Below are positions 16,886 through 27,162 of a stretch of DNA of 64,000 bases, piece after piece (positions within the stretch are counted from its first letter, which is position 1; each line of letters starts with the position of its first letter). The stretch comes from Mobiluncus porci. GTDB lineage: Bacteria; Actinomycetota; Actinomycetes; Actinomycetales; Actinomycetaceae. A program made the translations under genes and the position numbers. The notes beneath the pieces are model-generated. The model saw only the letters and a program-made list of their open reading frames with translations. It searched no databases and was not told where the DNA came from. The stretch lies in assembly GCF_009695935.1 (NCBI RefSeq), contig NZ_VUMY01000006.1:1-64000 (forward strand), read 5' to 3'.

Positions 16886-17155
16886 ATGGCTATGGACGAA
16901 ACGATTAAGAACAAGGCCGAGGAATTTGGTGGCAAAGCCAAAGAGATGGCGGGAGACGTGACCGGGGATCGGGATTTGCAATCTGAAGGAGTCCACGACC
17001 AAGCCAGTGGCCAGGCTAAAGAGACTGCTAACCAGCTTGGGGAGAAGCTTGACAACGCCCGAGAGGCCGTGACGGACGTGGCGGAGGATCTCGGAGCGAA
17101 AGTCAAGGGTGCTGTGGACGGATTGAAAGACGCTTTCGGCGGCAAAGACAACTAA
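16886..17155 (+). CDS. CsbD family stress protein
   Basis: An 89-residue hydrophilic, Ala/Lys/Asp/Glu-rich helical protein of the CsbD family (MDETIKNKAEEFGGKAKEMA, then ETANQLGEKLDNAREAV). CsbD proteins are abundant under general stress in many bacteria, but their molecular role is not known. Three ATG codons are close together; the one at 16886 has GAAAGGA at 7 bases' distance, so it is preferred over 16880. A strong terminator follows. Confidence 0.88.
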   Translation: MAMDETIKNKAEEFGGKAKEMAGDVTGDRDLQSEGVHDQASGQAKETANQLGEKLDNAREAVTDVAEDLGAKVKGAVDGLKDAFGGKDN

Positions 17156-17171
17156 TCTAGACAAACTCACG

Positions 17172-17208
17172 GGCTGCCTGAACTCACGAGTTCAGGCAGC
17201 CCTGGTTT
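17172..17208 (+). terminator. Rho-independent terminator after csbD gene
   Basis: A 13-bp perfect stem GGCTGCCTGAACT / AGTTCAGGCAGCC (17172-17184, 17189-17201) with a CACG loop, followed by CTGGTTTTT. The opposing gene ends at 17209, so the hairpin separates convergent transcripts. Confidence 0.9.
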
Positions 17209-17655
17209 TTAAAGTTTGTGACTCCAGTAGCCGGTGAGCGCAAAGGCAGCCAGGAGCTGGAAAGCGGCTGCCAGCTGCAAGGCAATAAAGGCGGGGATAC
17301 TAAAGCCTCCCACAATGAGCGACGCGCCCACGAGCGCCATGGCGAGCACGGTGACAACCGGCCTGCCGGATTTGGCGCGAATGGCGGCTTCGCGCTCATC
17401 GTGTTCGGCGATATAAGCCTTCTTCAATTTTTCTTCGTTTCGCATCTTGTCCATATTGGAACTCAGATAGGCAAGGCAAATTAACTCAAAAATGATGGCG
17501 GCAACAGTGATGATATTGACTATTGGCGCGTCTGGCATTTGTGAGCGCAAGAAGTTGTTGCCCACCGTTGCGAGCAGCATTCCTCCGATGATGAAAAACA
17601 ATGTCAGACCTTGACGTTTCTTTAGCTCTATGCGGTATTCCTCAAGTTGGTTCAT
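17209..17655 (-). CDS. Small membrane protein paired with XRE regulator
   Basis: A 148-residue protein with four hydrophobic segments (about residues 15-35, 43-65, 98-118 and 120-143) and a charged central loop (MRNEEKLKKAYIAEHDEREA). Its start overlaps the end of the XRE gene by four bases (ATGA), so translation is coupled. Pairs of a small XRE regulator and a membrane protein of this shape are common in Actinobacteria and Firmicutes; the function is not known. Confidence 0.7.
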   Translation of the reverse strand: MNQLEEYRIELKKRQGLTLFFIIGGMLLATVGNNFLRSQMPDAPIVNIITVAAIIFELICLAYLSSNMDKMRNEEKLKKAYIAEHDEREAAIRAKSGRPVVTVLAMALVGASLIVGGFSIPAFIALQLAAAFQLLAAFALTGYWSHKL

Positions 17656-17861
17656 TGTGTTTCCTCCAAGTCTGAAAAATCGAAGACATCTTCGATGCTG
17701 AGATTGAAAAAGTGTGAAATTTTATAGGCCAGCTGCAGCGAGGCTACGTACTTTCCGGTTTCGACGGAAGTGATGGTTTGCCGAGTGACTCCTACGGCTT
17801 CAGCAAGTTCTCCCTGGGAGAGCTTGCGCTCCTTTCGCAGGCGAGGAATCTCGGTTTTCAT
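17652..17861 (-). CDS. XRE-family transcriptional regulator (YozG-like)
   Basis: A 69-residue Cro/C1-type helix-turn-helix protein; the HTH covers almost the whole chain (LSQGELAEAVGVTRQTITSVETGKY). Such short XRE proteins bind as dimers to palindromes. AAAGGGG precedes the ATG. A perfect 11-bp palindrome lies 17 bases upstream of the start (17878-17888), a candidate for autoregulation. Confidence 0.88.
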   Translation of the reverse strand: MKTEIPRLRKERKLSQGELAEAVGVTRQTITSVETGKYVASLQLAYKISHFFNLSIEDVFDFSDLEETQ

Positions 17862-17877
17862 AAAACCCCTTTGCTAA

Positions 17878-17888
17878 GTAAACTTTAC
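17878..17888. promoter_or_regulatory. Palindrome upstream of XRE gene, possible operator
   Basis: GTAAACTTTAC is a perfect odd palindrome centred on 17883 and lies between the XRE start and the terminator hairpin; typical position for a Cro/C1-type site. Confidence 0.4.
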
Positions 17889-17889
17889 A

Positions 17890-17930
17890 TAAAAAGAATA
17901 GCCTGCTTGACATTATCTGTCAAGCAGGCT
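17890..17930 (-). terminator. Terminator of the DUF4190 gene
   Basis: A 13-bp stem AGCCTGCTTGACA / TGTCAAGCAGGCT (17900-17912, 17918-17930), 5-base loop. Read on the minus strand it is followed by ATTCTTTTTA, a U-rich tail. Confidence 0.8.
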
Positions 17931-18035
17931 TTGCAAATCGGTAGAGCTAGCGAAGCGCAATTCGCTTCGCTAAGGGATTAATTATCTCGCAGCCGCAATC
18001 GCGGTTGCCGTCAGGCTCCATCGCACGGGCGGGTT

Positions 18036-18707
18036 TTACGCTGCATAGGCATTCCCTAGAAGCATGGCGGTATCGAGCATCGGCACAGGGCCGTACTCTC
18101 CAGCAGCGGTGGGATCTTCTCCGTCCTCATTGTCATCGAAGTATTCGAATTCTTCGGTGGGGAAGGGGCCTGATTCATCCCAAGTCTGGTTGCCTGAATA
18201 TTCGAGAGCCGCGATAAAAATGCCAATCATGGATATCGTCCAGATGGTGCTGATGATAGTGAGGATGGCTCCGATGATGATGCCAGCGATTGCAAAGCCA
18301 CGATTCTTCGTGGCGCCGGCGCGGTTGAGCTGAACCAGGGCCACAATGCTGATAATCAGGCCCACCAGCGAAGCCACAATCGAAAGGATAAATCCCACAA
18401 TCGCCATGGTGGCTCCCGGCGGGTTCGCATTTGGCTGTTGGTAGCCGTAAGGAGGATAGCCCGCGGGTTGAATCGGCTGATCCGGCTGGCCGAAGTAGGG
18501 CTGGCTCGGGTTTGGCTGACCGGGTTGGTTTTGTTGACCGAACTGTCCAGTCTGCCCGAATGTACCGGAAGAGGAAGATTCGGGCAGACCAAAGCTCGGC
18601 TGGCCAAAACTAGGTTGGCTCGGCTGTCCGAAAGGTGTCCCGGAGGAATACTGTCCCTGCGTTGGGTTCTCGGGATTACTGGGGCTTGAGTTCATCTCAT
18701 TCATCAA
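18036..18707 (-). CDS. DUF4190 domain membrane protein with Pro/Gln/Gly-rich N-terminus
   Basis: A 223-residue protein. Residues 1-95 are low-complexity (repeated FGQPSQPSFGQP-like units, Asn/Gln/Pro/Gly/Ser), then two membrane segments (about 100-125 and 135-175) make the DUF4190 core (ATMAIVGFILSIVASLVGLI, NRGFAIAGIIIGAIL), followed by an acidic tail (EEFEYFDDNEDGEDPTA). Proteins of this design are common in Actinobacteria; the role is unknown, perhaps envelope related. The promoter region upstream is not obvious. Confidence 0.75.
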   Translation of the reverse strand: MMNEMNSSPSNPENPTQGQYSSGTPFGQPSQPSFGQPSFGLPESSSSGTFGQTGQFGQQNQPGQPNPSQPYFGQPDQPIQPAGYPPYGYQQPNANPPGATMAIVGFILSIVASLVGLIISIVALVQLNRAGATKNRGFAIAGIIIGAILTIISTIWTISMIGIFIAALEYSGNQTWDESGPFPTEEFEYFDDNEDGEDPTAAGEYGPVPMLDTAMLLGNAYAA

Positions 18708-19191
18708 TACTCTCCTAAAATACGGCTGTGAGTTTCCCCTCCTATCTTAGGTTCTCGAAGAGCCGGTAGAGGAGTAAACGCCGCTAAAAAATCCATGTCA
18801 GGTGTTAAATGTGCGTAAATATCGATATTTCGCCGTACTCGCGCCACTAGCGATAGTTAGTGATCTGGTTGCGGGGCGCGGCGAGTAGAGCGGTTTTAGG
18901 TCACAGGAGAATCCGGGGAAACCACAGCCTCACCCTGGGGGCACTTTCGTGAATTTAGTAGGAGAGCCTCCGACAAGCAAATCGCCTTGACCTGCTGCTT
19001 TGAAAATGGGTCGGAAGATAGTGAAGTCAAAGTGGTCACCTAGGACGCCCCTGCACAAGAAACTATTCCTAGTGTTCCTAATGCTAACTGTCGTTTCGGA
19101 ACCAAGGCCGAGCGATGGCGGACTAAGGTGAAAGCGGGGACAGTGGTGACCCGTAAGAACAACACCTAAAAAGAATCCCAGGGGAGAAAAC
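18708..19191. other. Intergenic region, no gene found
   Basis: 484 bases in which I see no convincing reading frame, tRNA or repeat. Open frames on either strand are short and lack ribosome sites. The last 15 bases hold the GGGGAG ribosome site of the next gene. Confidence 0.5.
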
Positions 19192-20073
19192 ATGAAAACA
19201 GCATTGATAGTTGGCGGCGGACTGATTGGAATGTCTTTTGCCGAGCGCTTTGTGGAACACGGTTGGCAGGTCCGTGTCTTGGACGTCCGCCCTGAGCTTG
19301 AGTCCCAGGTAAAAGACCGTTTTGGGGAGAAAGGCGAGTATTTTTCCGACCTCGAGGCTGCCGCGCAAGGCGTTGATTTTGTTCAAGAGGCTGGGCCGGA
19401 AAATCTAGAATGGAAACACGAGACCTTTGCGGGACTCGGCGCGGCCACCTCTGAAGGTGTCATTCTCGCGTCTTCTTCCTCGGCCATCTTGCCGTCGAAA
19501 ATCGCGGAGGGTAACCCCGCCGCGAACCGCATCATTATCGGACACCCCTTTACCCCACCGGCAATCATGCCTGTCCTCGAGATTGTCCCGAGCCCCGACA
19601 CCGACCCGAAAATCGTGGACGCAGCGATGGGAATCTACCGCGAAATCGGCTTTGACCCATCCAAACTTAATAAGGAAATCTTCGGATTCGTCGGGAACCG
19701 CATCCAAAAAGTCATCATGTGGGAGGCGTTCTATCTCTTGCAACAAGGGGTGATCGACGTGGAGAACCTCGACCGGATTATCCGCAACTCCCTCGGGTTG
19801 CGCTATGCGGCAGTCGGCCCCTTGGAGGCCAACCGGCTCGGCGGTGGGCCTGAGGGTGCCCGGAAACTCATCAAGGGGATTGCTGGAGGCTGGGATAAGA
19901 CCATGCCGGCGGGCGTTCCAGATATGAGCCGCCTTGATGAAATCCTGGATGAAATCGACGCCACTTTCGGAACCGACACAGCCTCCTTCCAGCAGCGCTC
20001 CGAGGCTCGCGACGAAAAGATGCGCGGATTCCTGGACGTGATTGCGAAGGTCGAACCCGCGTCAAAGCCCTGA
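19192..20073 (+). CDS. 3-hydroxyacyl-CoA dehydrogenase family protein
   Basis: A 293-residue two-domain NAD-dependent dehydrogenase. The N-terminal Rossmann fold shows ALIVGGGLIGMSFAERF; the signature region is SSSSAILPS followed by IIGHPFTPPAIMPVLEIV, and the C-terminal helical domain contains FVGNRIQKVIMWEAFYLLQ. Length and the GHPFTPP form fit the lambda-crystallin / L-gulonate or carnitine dehydrogenase branch rather than fatty-acid HADs. GGGGAG precedes the ATG. A role with the hexuronate genes 8 kb away is possible but unproven. Confidence 0.82.
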   Translation: MKTALIVGGGLIGMSFAERFVEHGWQVRVLDVRPELESQVKDRFGEKGEYFSDLEAAAQGVDFVQEAGPENLEWKHETFAGLGAATSEGVILASSSSAILPSKIAEGNPAANRIIIGHPFTPPAIMPVLEIVPSPDTDPKIVDAAMGIYREIGFDPSKLNKEIFGFVGNRIQKVIMWEAFYLLQQGVIDVENLDRIIRNSLGLRYAAVGPLEANRLGGGPEGARKLIKGIAGGWDKTMPAGVPDMSRLDEILDEIDATFGTDTASFQQRSEARDEKMRGFLDVIAKVEPASKP

Positions 20074-20094
20074 GATTCGCTTGGAGAATTATCG

Positions 20095-20724
20095 CTACAG
20101 GATGTCGGCAAGGATAAGAATTCCGAGGAAAATGAGGACACCGGGGAAAAGGATCGCCTCGAGACGTTCGAGGAGCTCTCCCACACCAGCGCGGTCGGTG
20201 ATGAGCTTCGCGAGTGTCAGCAAGACGCCAGCCAGCAAGAGGAAAACTACTACGTAGACCCCGATTTGCCACGGTTCAGAAATCGCGAAGACCGGAATAT
20301 AAACCCCAATTTCGTCCCCTCCGTTTGCAATAGTGACCGCCGCGACGGACAAGATACTCAGGGGTTTGCCGGCAAGTTTCTCCGCGTCATCGTCGTCCTC
20401 GCCCGTGCCGTCGGCAGCCCGGCGAGCCGGAACGCGCTCGCGAATTTCATCGAATCCGGCTTTCAGGCCAATCAACAAAGGCAATAACCCGAGCCAACGC
20501 AAATGCTCCTCGGGAATGATGAAACCCGAGGTAATCCCGAGGACAGCCGTCACTGCCAAAATGGATCCGAAACCAAGGTACTGTCCGGCAAAAATCCGCG
20601 CGGTAGAACCGGAGCGCCCCCGCCCGCGCACAAACCACAAGGTTAAGAGGACAAGATGATCAATGTTTGTTGCCAAAAACAACACGATGGCCTGTGAAAG
20701 GGTTATTACGAAAGCTGTCCCCAT
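20095..20724 (-). CDS. CadD-family cadmium resistance transporter
   Basis: A 209-residue membrane protein with six hydrophobic segments and a charged central loop (REVPARR... GTGEDDDDAEK, residues about 95-120). Both halves carry the family repeat: ATNIDHLVLLTLWF near the N-terminus and ANGGDEIGVYIPVF after the loop. CadD proteins export cadmium; many chromosomal relatives have no proven substrate. No cadmium regulator (CadC/CadX) is next to it. Confidence 0.82.
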   Translation of the reverse strand: MGTAFVITLSQAIVLFLATNIDHLVLLTLWFVRGRGRSGSTARIFAGQYLGFGSILAVTAVLGITSGFIIPEEHLRWLGLLPLLIGLKAGFDEIRERVPARRAADGTGEDDDDAEKLAGKPLSILSVAAVTIANGGDEIGVYIPVFAISEPWQIGVYVVVFLLLAGVLLTLAKLITDRAGVGELLERLEAILFPGVLIFLGILILADIL

Positions 20725-20780
20725 GAGACTGATTATTCCTTAGAGGTGAGTTGCTGGCATTTAATAATAGGGCAAAATGC

Positions 20781-20815
20781 TGGGGTGGAGCGCCGCATTC
20801 AATCACTCCACCCCA
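20781..20815 (-). terminator. Terminator-like hairpin after FMN reductase gene
   Basis: TGGGGTGGAG (20781-20790) pairs with CTCCACCCCA (20806-20815). On the minus strand it follows the gene ending at 20854 and is followed by a weak T run (GCATTTTG). Confidence 0.6.
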
Positions 20816-20853
20816 ACACTAGCAGTGAGCCAAAAATCAGAGAAAACCGGCTC

Positions 20854-21405
20854 TTATACCTGATAGTGTCCAATCAGCTTCGTAAAGGCCTCAATTCCCT
20901 TCGCCAGGAAATCACGAGTGCCGGCCTTCATCTTCCCGCTCTCGTCGTAGGCCTTGTCGATGAAGCTCAAGTAGATTTCCGGCTGGGCTACTACGGGGGA
21001 ATTCACGAATACCAAGGTCTGGCGCAGATGGTGGTTAGACCCGAAACCGCCCATTGATCCCGTCGAAGCGGAAGCAATCAGAGAGGGTTTTCCGGCGAAA
21101 ACCGCGTCCTGCATCGGCTTGGAGGCCACGTCAATGGCGTTCTTCAAAACGCCCGGTACTCCTCGATTGTATTCGGGGGTAGTCCAAATGAAGGCGTCAA
21201 CTCCGGCCACCGCCTTACGGAAGTCCTGAACCACCTCGGGAACGGAACCTGACTGGTCCCAATCCTCGTTGTAGAGCGGGAGATTGCCAATCTCAAAGAA
21301 TTCCGTTTCATATCCTTCGGGGAGCAAGCTCACCAGTTCATTGGCAACTTTACGGTTCCAAGAATCTTTCCGCAGGCTGCCTACAAAGACACCAATCTTC
21401 GTCAT
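20854..21405 (-). CDS. NADPH-dependent FMN reductase family protein
   Basis: A 183-residue flavodoxin-fold oxidoreductase: GVFVGSLRKDSWNRKVA binds the FMN phosphate and TPEYNRGVPGVLKNAIDVAS is the second family signature. Such enzymes reduce FMN, quinones or azo dyes with NAD(P)H in the cytoplasm. AGAAAGGA precedes the ATG. The next gene upstream on the same strand (21463) is 57 bases away and could be co-transcribed. Confidence 0.88.
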   Translation of the reverse strand: MTKIGVFVGSLRKDSWNRKVANELVSLLPEGYETEFFEIGNLPLYNEDWDQSGSVPEVVQDFRKAVAGVDAFIWTTPEYNRGVPGVLKNAIDVASKPMQDAVFAGKPSLIASASTGSMGGFGSNHHLRQTLVFVNSPVVAQPEIYLSFIDKAYDESGKMKAGTRDFLAKGIEAFTKLIGHYQV

Positions 21406-21462
21406 GTTTATCCTTTCTGGGATGGTATATTTCGTTTCCTTTTGTTGAAATTGAGTTGAAGT

Positions 21463-21894
21463 TTAGTCAAAAATGAAGGCGTTTTCGATCACAGCGCGGT
21501 CGAAGCCGAGCTCCTTGGCGGCGCGCACCACGAAGCCCTCGTGGTTCTTCGCGACGGCTTCCTTATAGGCATCCATGTGCTTGTTGCCGACCTCGTGCAA
21601 AACGCCGCGCACCTCGTCTTCGGACTTACCGGTTTCTTTGGCGATATTGGCCTTAGCGGCAGGCCAATCATCCTTCAAATCATCGGCAAACTTGGAGATC
21701 GACTCGACGGGAACCCCGAGGGTAGAGGCCACCTCAGCAAAGAAAGTCTCGCGAACTTCATTTACCGCGCCGTCTCCCGCTGCGTGAGCCTCTACGCCAG
21801 CCTTGTGTAAACCGGGAACCAGTTCTTCCGCAGACTTTCCGGTTTGTTCCACCAGGTTAGCGAGCAAACGATCGTGCATTTCCTGAGTTTTCAT
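21463..21894 (-). CDS. Hypothetical helical protein made of two 70-residue repeats
   Basis: A 143-residue, soluble, helix-rich protein. It is an internal duplication: TGKS at residues 18-21 and 88-91, LH at 29-30 and 99-100, and FFAEVASTLG (51-60) against FVVRAAKELG (121-130) all repeat at a distance of exactly 70 residues. No enzymatic motif is visible; TGKS is not in a P-loop context. GAAAGGAAAG precedes the ATG. It shares direction with the FMN reductase gene, so a stress or redox link is possible. I do not recognise the family with certainty. Confidence 0.72.
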   Translation of the reverse strand: MKTQEMHDRLLANLVEQTGKSAEELVPGLHKAGVEAHAAGDGAVNEVRETFFAEVASTLGVPVESISKFADDLKDDWPAAKANIAKETGKSEDEVRGVLHEVGNKHMDAYKEAVAKNHEGFVVRAAKELGFDRAVIENAFIFD

Positions 21895-22051
21895 GAGTCT
21901 TTCCTTTCTGAGATGTTTTGTCTAAAAGACAGTTTCATTAAACGCACGACTTTTGTGAGTTCGCAAGAGAAAACTTGAAATCCGGTAACTTTTCAGCACT
22001 CAGCGAAATAAAGTTTCAGACGGGAATATTTTTGAAGGCATAATAAGAGAT

Positions 22052-22321
22052 ATGAAAGCAATCATGACGGTAACCGGAATTGACCACACGGGAATTATCG
22101 CCGCAGTGGCAAATGGGCTGGCAGATCGAGGCGTGAATATCACGAATGTGTCCCAGACTTTGATGGATGAGTATTTCACGATGATTATGCAACTCGAGTT
22201 TGACGAGGCCACAGTGTCTTTGAACGACGTTCAAGAAGCGATGACTCCGGTGGAGGAATCCCAGGGGCTTGTCATTAAAGTCCAGGCAGAAGAGCTGTTT
22301 AACGCTATGCATAAACTGTAG
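22052..22321 (+). CDS. ACT domain protein (UPF0237)
   Basis: An 89-residue single ACT domain: AIMTVTGIDHTGIIAAVANGLAD then the second half TMIMQLEFDEATVSLNDVQ. ACT domains bind small ligands, usually amino acids. In many bacteria this gene is directly followed by a UPF0210/PFL-family gene, as here, so the two probably act together, perhaps in ligand sensing or amino-acid metabolism. A -10-like CATAAT (22039-22044) sits 7 bases from the ATG and no strong ribosome site is seen. Confidence 0.88.
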   Translation: MKAIMTVTGIDHTGIIAAVANGLADRGVNITNVSQTLMDEYFTMIMQLEFDEATVSLNDVQEAMTPVEESQGLVIKVQAEELFNAMHKL

Positions 22322-22446
22322 TTCGGTGCGCGCCGGTCCGGTTTTGCGCTGTTTATGCCGGTTTGCGGGGCGCCCGTTTTCCCTGTTTTAGTTTCGCCAA
22401 TCCGCCCCGCGTCAACAAGTGCTATCGAGTAAAGAGGTAACCAATA

Positions 22447-23811
22447 ATGAGTCTTGATACCGAGGGAGAAATCCTCGAAACCATCCGCATGATTGCCGAG
22501 GACAATCTCGACGTTCGTACCGTGACGATGGGTTTGTCCCTGCTGGACTGCGCCGATTCTCGCGTGGAGGTGGCCTGCGAGCGGGTGGAGGAGCGTCTCG
22601 TGACGGCGGCGTCTCGGCTTGTCGAGGTGGCCGATGAAGTCGCGGGAGAGTTCGGGGTTCCGGTCATCAACAAGCGAATTTCCGTGACGCCGATTTCCTT
22701 GGTGGCGGCGGCAAGTCATACCGGCAATCCCTTGCCTTTCGCGAAGGCCTTGGACCTGGCCGGAAAAACCGTCGGGGTGGATTTTGTTGGCGGATACTCC
22801 GCGCTGGTTGAAGCCGGCGCGACCAGTTCCGACCAGGCTCTGATTGACTCGATTCCCGAGGCTTTGGCCTCCACAGATATTGTCTGTTCCTCGGTCAACA
22901 TCGGCTCGAGCCGGACCGGCATCAACATGTCGGCTGCGGCTCGCATGGGGGAACAGGTGGTGGCAACGGCTCAGGCCACGGCCGCGGATGACGGAATCGG
23001 GGCGGCGAAACTTGTGGTTTTCGCCAACGCGGTGGGGGACAACCCGTTTATGGCCGGGGCATTCCACGGGGTGAGTCAACCGGATGCGGTGATTTCGGTC
23101 GGGATTTCCGGACCGGGTGTGGTGGAACGCGCCTTGCGTGGAGTGCGCGGACGGCCCTTTGATGAATGCGCCGAGGTCATCAAGAAGTCGGCCTTCAAGA
23201 TTACCCGTATGGGACAGTTGGTGGGCAAAACCGTCGCCGAGCGGCTCGGGGTCAGATTTGGGATTGTGGATTTGTCTCTCGCTCCGACCTCTACTGTGGG
23301 GGATTCGGTCGCGGCCATCTTGGAAGAGATGGGGATCGAGTCAGTGGGGGCACCGGGGACAACCGCGGCTCTCGCCTTGTTGAATGATGCCGTAAAGAAA
23401 GGCGGGCTGATGGCGTGCTCTATGGTCGGGGGCTTGTCGGGGTCGTTCATTCCGGTTTCCGAAGACATCAACATGATTCACGGAGTAGAGCGCGGCTCGA
23501 TTAGCCTCGCGAAACTCGAGGCGATGACAGCGATTTGCTCGGTTGGCCTCGACATGATTGCGATTCCGGGAGACACCCCCGCCGCGACCATCACCGGGCT
23601 GATTGCTGACGAGGCGGCTATCGGGATTGCCGGCGGGAAAACTACGGCAGTAAGGGTGATTCCGGTTCCCGGCAAGGGCGTGGGCGAGGTGGCAGATTTT
23701 GGGGGGCTGCTCGGCTGGGCTCCGATTATGCAGGTCTCGCCGTTTTCTTCCGCCGATTTTGCGGCCCGTGGCGGTCGCATCCCCGCCCCGATTCACTCCT
23801 TCAAAAACTAG
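22447..23811 (+). CDS. PFL family protein (UPF0210 / DUF711)
   Basis: A 454-residue protein of the UPF0210 family, glycyl-radical-enzyme-like in fold but without the Gly-radical motif. It is recognised by [34 protein letters not shown] and the Gly/Ala-rich C-terminal half ([30 protein letters not shown]). GAGGTAACC lies before the ATG. The ACT gene 125 bases upstream is its constant partner. Reaction unknown. Confidence 0.88.
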   Translation: MSLDTEGEILETIRMIAEDNLDVRTVTMGLSLLDCADSRVEVACERVEERLVTAASRLVEVADEVAGEFGVPVINKRISVTPISLVAAASHTGNPLPFAKALDLAGKTVGVDFVGGYSALVEAGATSSDQALIDSIPEALASTDIVCSSVNIGSSRTGINMSAAARMGEQVVATAQATAADDGIGAAKLVVFANAVGDNPFMAGAFHGVSQPDAVISVGISGPGVVERALRGVRGRPFDECAEVIKKSAFKITRMGQLVGKTVAERLGVRFGIVDLSLAPTSTVGDSVAAILEEMGIESVGAPGTTAALALLNDAVKKGGLMACSMVGGLSGSFIPVSEDINMIHGVERGSISLAKLEAMTAICSVGLDMIAIPGDTPAATITGLIADEAAIGIAGGKTTAVRVIPVPGKGVGEVADFGGLLGWAPIMQVSPFSSADFAARGGRIPAPIHSFKN

Positions 23812-23967
23812 CTCCCGCAGGGAGGAATCGGTGGGTCGGGCCATTCTGGTTCCACTTCGTTACGCCACCGCGACGAAGGTCGAGCGCAATGCCGAGATTG
23901 CTCGAGCATTGCCGAGGCCAAGGAAGCGGTGCGCAACTTTGCGAAGCAAAGTTGCAAGCAGAGAGGT

Positions 23968-24003
23968 CTGACCCCGTGGCTCCGCCTGACCCCGTGGCTC
24001 CGC
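23968..24003. repeat. 18-bp tandem duplication
   Basis: CTGACCCCGTGGCTCCGC occurs twice head to tail (23968-23985, 23986-24003) in the gap between two convergent genes, just before the guaB1 stop codon. Confidence 0.8.
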
Positions 24004-24005
24004 TT

Positions 24006-25460
<1,455 letters not shown>

Positions 25461-25492
25461 TTATCGAGTCGGAGGCTACTCGGGAGATTGGA

Positions 25493-25559
25493 CGTAACTC
25501 AGGAAAATTTGGCCATTGCTGCCACTATTGCCACTCAGTGCCGAAAATTCACGAGTTAC
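25493..25559. repeat. Dispersed palindromic repeat, copy 2
   Basis: CGTAACTCAGGAAAATTTGG starts at 25493 and the arm GAGTTAC (25553-25559) closes the palindrome; inner TGCCACT/AGTG pieces can also pair. Shares the left half with the copy at 16554-16627. Confidence 0.7.
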
Positions 25560-25614
25560 AGGGGACACTCCCGATATGCGACCGCGAAAATCCCTGAAGT
25601 TGGTGCCCGGGAAG

Positions 25615-26424
25615 TCAGCTTTCAGCCTCGACGGAAGGCAACCGAATAATCTGAGTGTCCTTGTCAAACAGGGTTTGAAATCCAAAATACAGTGATCCGA
25701 AGCAGGCGCAGGTCACGACGGTCGTAATCGCAATCATGATGGCGATCTGGTAAAAAATCGCCGTCATCGGCAGCGCCCCGGCAAGAATCTGGCCGGTCAT
25801 CATCCCCGGGAGGAACACAATCCCCATCCCAATCATGGAGTTAATCGTTGGCACCATCGCGGTTTCCAGGGACTGCTTCACGAAAGGAAACAGGATTTCT
25901 CGCGGCCCCGCCCCAAAACACAGCAGCGCATTAATCCGCTTCGTCTGGCCGGCAGTGACGTCCTGGAAAGTCTTCAAACCCAAGGTCACCCCGGTCATGG
26001 AGTTCCCGACCACCATGCCGTAAAGCGGGATGGCGTACTGCGGATTCAACACGTTTTCGCGCACCACGAGGGCGATGAAGAACACGATGATGAAGATGCT
26101 CGAGACGCTCATGGAAGCGGCAATCACCAGGTGAAAGCGGCGGTTCAAGTTCGGGTTGCGTTTCCAGACGGTGTAAATCGCGAAGCCCAGCATCGCCAGG
26201 AGGTAAAGCACGGTGAAGGCGGGATGGGGGTACTGGAAGATATAGGTCAGCAAAATGCCCGCCAAAATGAGCTGCACCGTCATTTTGATGCTCGCGACTA
26301 AAAGCACCTTCGCCTTGTCAATCCGGAAGGCTTTCATGACCGCGATGACGATAATCAACAGGACATATATCAGTGAAAACTGCAGGGCCTGCCACCCGAG
26401 GCTGGTGGTGGTTTCAAGACTCAC
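25615..26424 (-). CDS. fetB: Iron export ABC transporter permease FetB
   Basis: A 269-residue UPF0014 membrane protein with about seven transmembrane segments. Family signatures: LIYVLLIIVIAVMKAFRID, MVVGNSMTGVTLGLKTFQD and MIGMGIVFLPGMMTGQILAG. FetB pairs with FetA; in Escherichia coli the pair lowers cytoplasmic iron and protects against peroxide. The start is a GTG with AAAGGAGG 6 bases upstream, 25 bases after the fetA stop, so the two are one operon. Peroxide protection would fit the loss of katG. Confidence 0.88.
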   Translation of the reverse strand: MSLETTTSLGWQALQFSLIYVLLIIVIAVMKAFRIDKAKVLLVASIKMTVQLILAGILLTYIFQYPHPAFTVLYLLAMLGFAIYTVWKRNPNLNRRFHLVIAASMSVSSIFIIVFFIALVVRENVLNPQYAIPLYGMVVGNSMTGVTLGLKTFQDVTAGQTKRINALLCFGAGPREILFPFVKQSLETAMVPTINSMIGMGIVFLPGMMTGQILAGALPMTAIFYQIAIMIAITTVVTCACFGSLYFGFQTLFDKDTQIIRLPSVEAES

Positions 26425-26449
26425 GGGAAGCCTCCTTTCCCGCGATTTT

Positions 26450-27073
26450 CTACCGCCCCGTCAACCGTGCAGTGTAGTCGGAAAATTCGGAAACCAAGGC
26501 TTCGCTGTGGCTGATGCAGATGACGGTGGTTCCGTTCGTGGCCGCGTGGGTTTTGAGGTTTTCGAGAAGTGTTTTAGAGGTCGATTCATCAAGGGCTGCG
26601 GTGAGCTCATCAAGGAGCAAAACCTCGGGGCCGGTCGAGAGAAAAAACGCGAGAAACACCCGCTGGGACTCCCCTCCAGAAAGTGTCGCGGTTTCGTCTT
26701 CGGGGGAGAAATCCGCCTGGCACAAGTCCAGAGCCGCGCGCATCGCGTCCGCATCTGGACAAGCCTCGCGGCGCGAACGATAGAACAGTCGAAAGTTCTC
26801 CGCGATGGTTCCCTCTTTCAGGTAAACCTCTTGCGGAACCAGCAAGACCCGGCGGCGATAATCCAGGACCTCGAAGCTCGAAATCGGCTCCTCTCCGAGG
26901 AAGATTTCTCCGGAGGAAGGCTGCGCGGTGCGGTTCAACAAGCGCAGATACGTGCTTTTGCCGCTCCCGCTGGGCCCCGCCAAGAACGAGAATTTCCCGC
27001 TCGGGAAGCGCATCTCGGGATACTCAAGAAATCCCTGAAAAGCCAAATCTCCCGTAGACCTAATTTCACTCAT
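26450..27073 (-). CDS. fetA: Iron export ABC transporter ATP-binding protein FetA
   Basis: A 207-residue ABC ATPase: Walker A GPSGSGKS (residues 33-40), Q-loop VPQEVY, signature LSGGESQRV, Walker B EVLLLDELTAALDE, and H-loop ISHSEAL. It drives the FetB permease on the cytoplasmic face. The start at 27073 has GGGGG-TGGAG before it; the frame also opens at 27097 but with a worse ribosome site. Confidence 0.85.
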   Translation of the reverse strand: MSEIRSTGDLAFQGFLEYPEMRFPSGKFSFLAGPSGSGKSTYLRLLNRTAQPSSGEIFLGEEPISSFEVLDYRRRVLLVPQEVYLKEGTIAENFRLFYRSRREACPDADAMRAALDLCQADFSPEDETATLSGGESQRVFLAFFLSTGPEVLLLDELTAALDESTSKTLLENLKTHAATNGTTVICISHSEALVSEFSDYTARLTGR

Positions 27074-27162
27074 CTCCACCCCCTTCTCTTCGCTCATCCT
27101 ATCCGAATTCTTTTCCCGTCTTATCTGCTTCGCCTGTCCCTCTCGGCTCGCTTGTCACTTCA

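Noticed and set aside
18930-19193. Minus-strand ORF in the 18.7-19.2 kb gap
   Set aside because: No ribosome site, no homology-like motif; overlaps the start region of the dehydrogenase gene.
21463-21894. P-loop ATPase motif TGKS in the helical protein
   Set aside because: It lacks the Gly-x4 context of Walker A and simply repeats as part of the 70-residue duplication.
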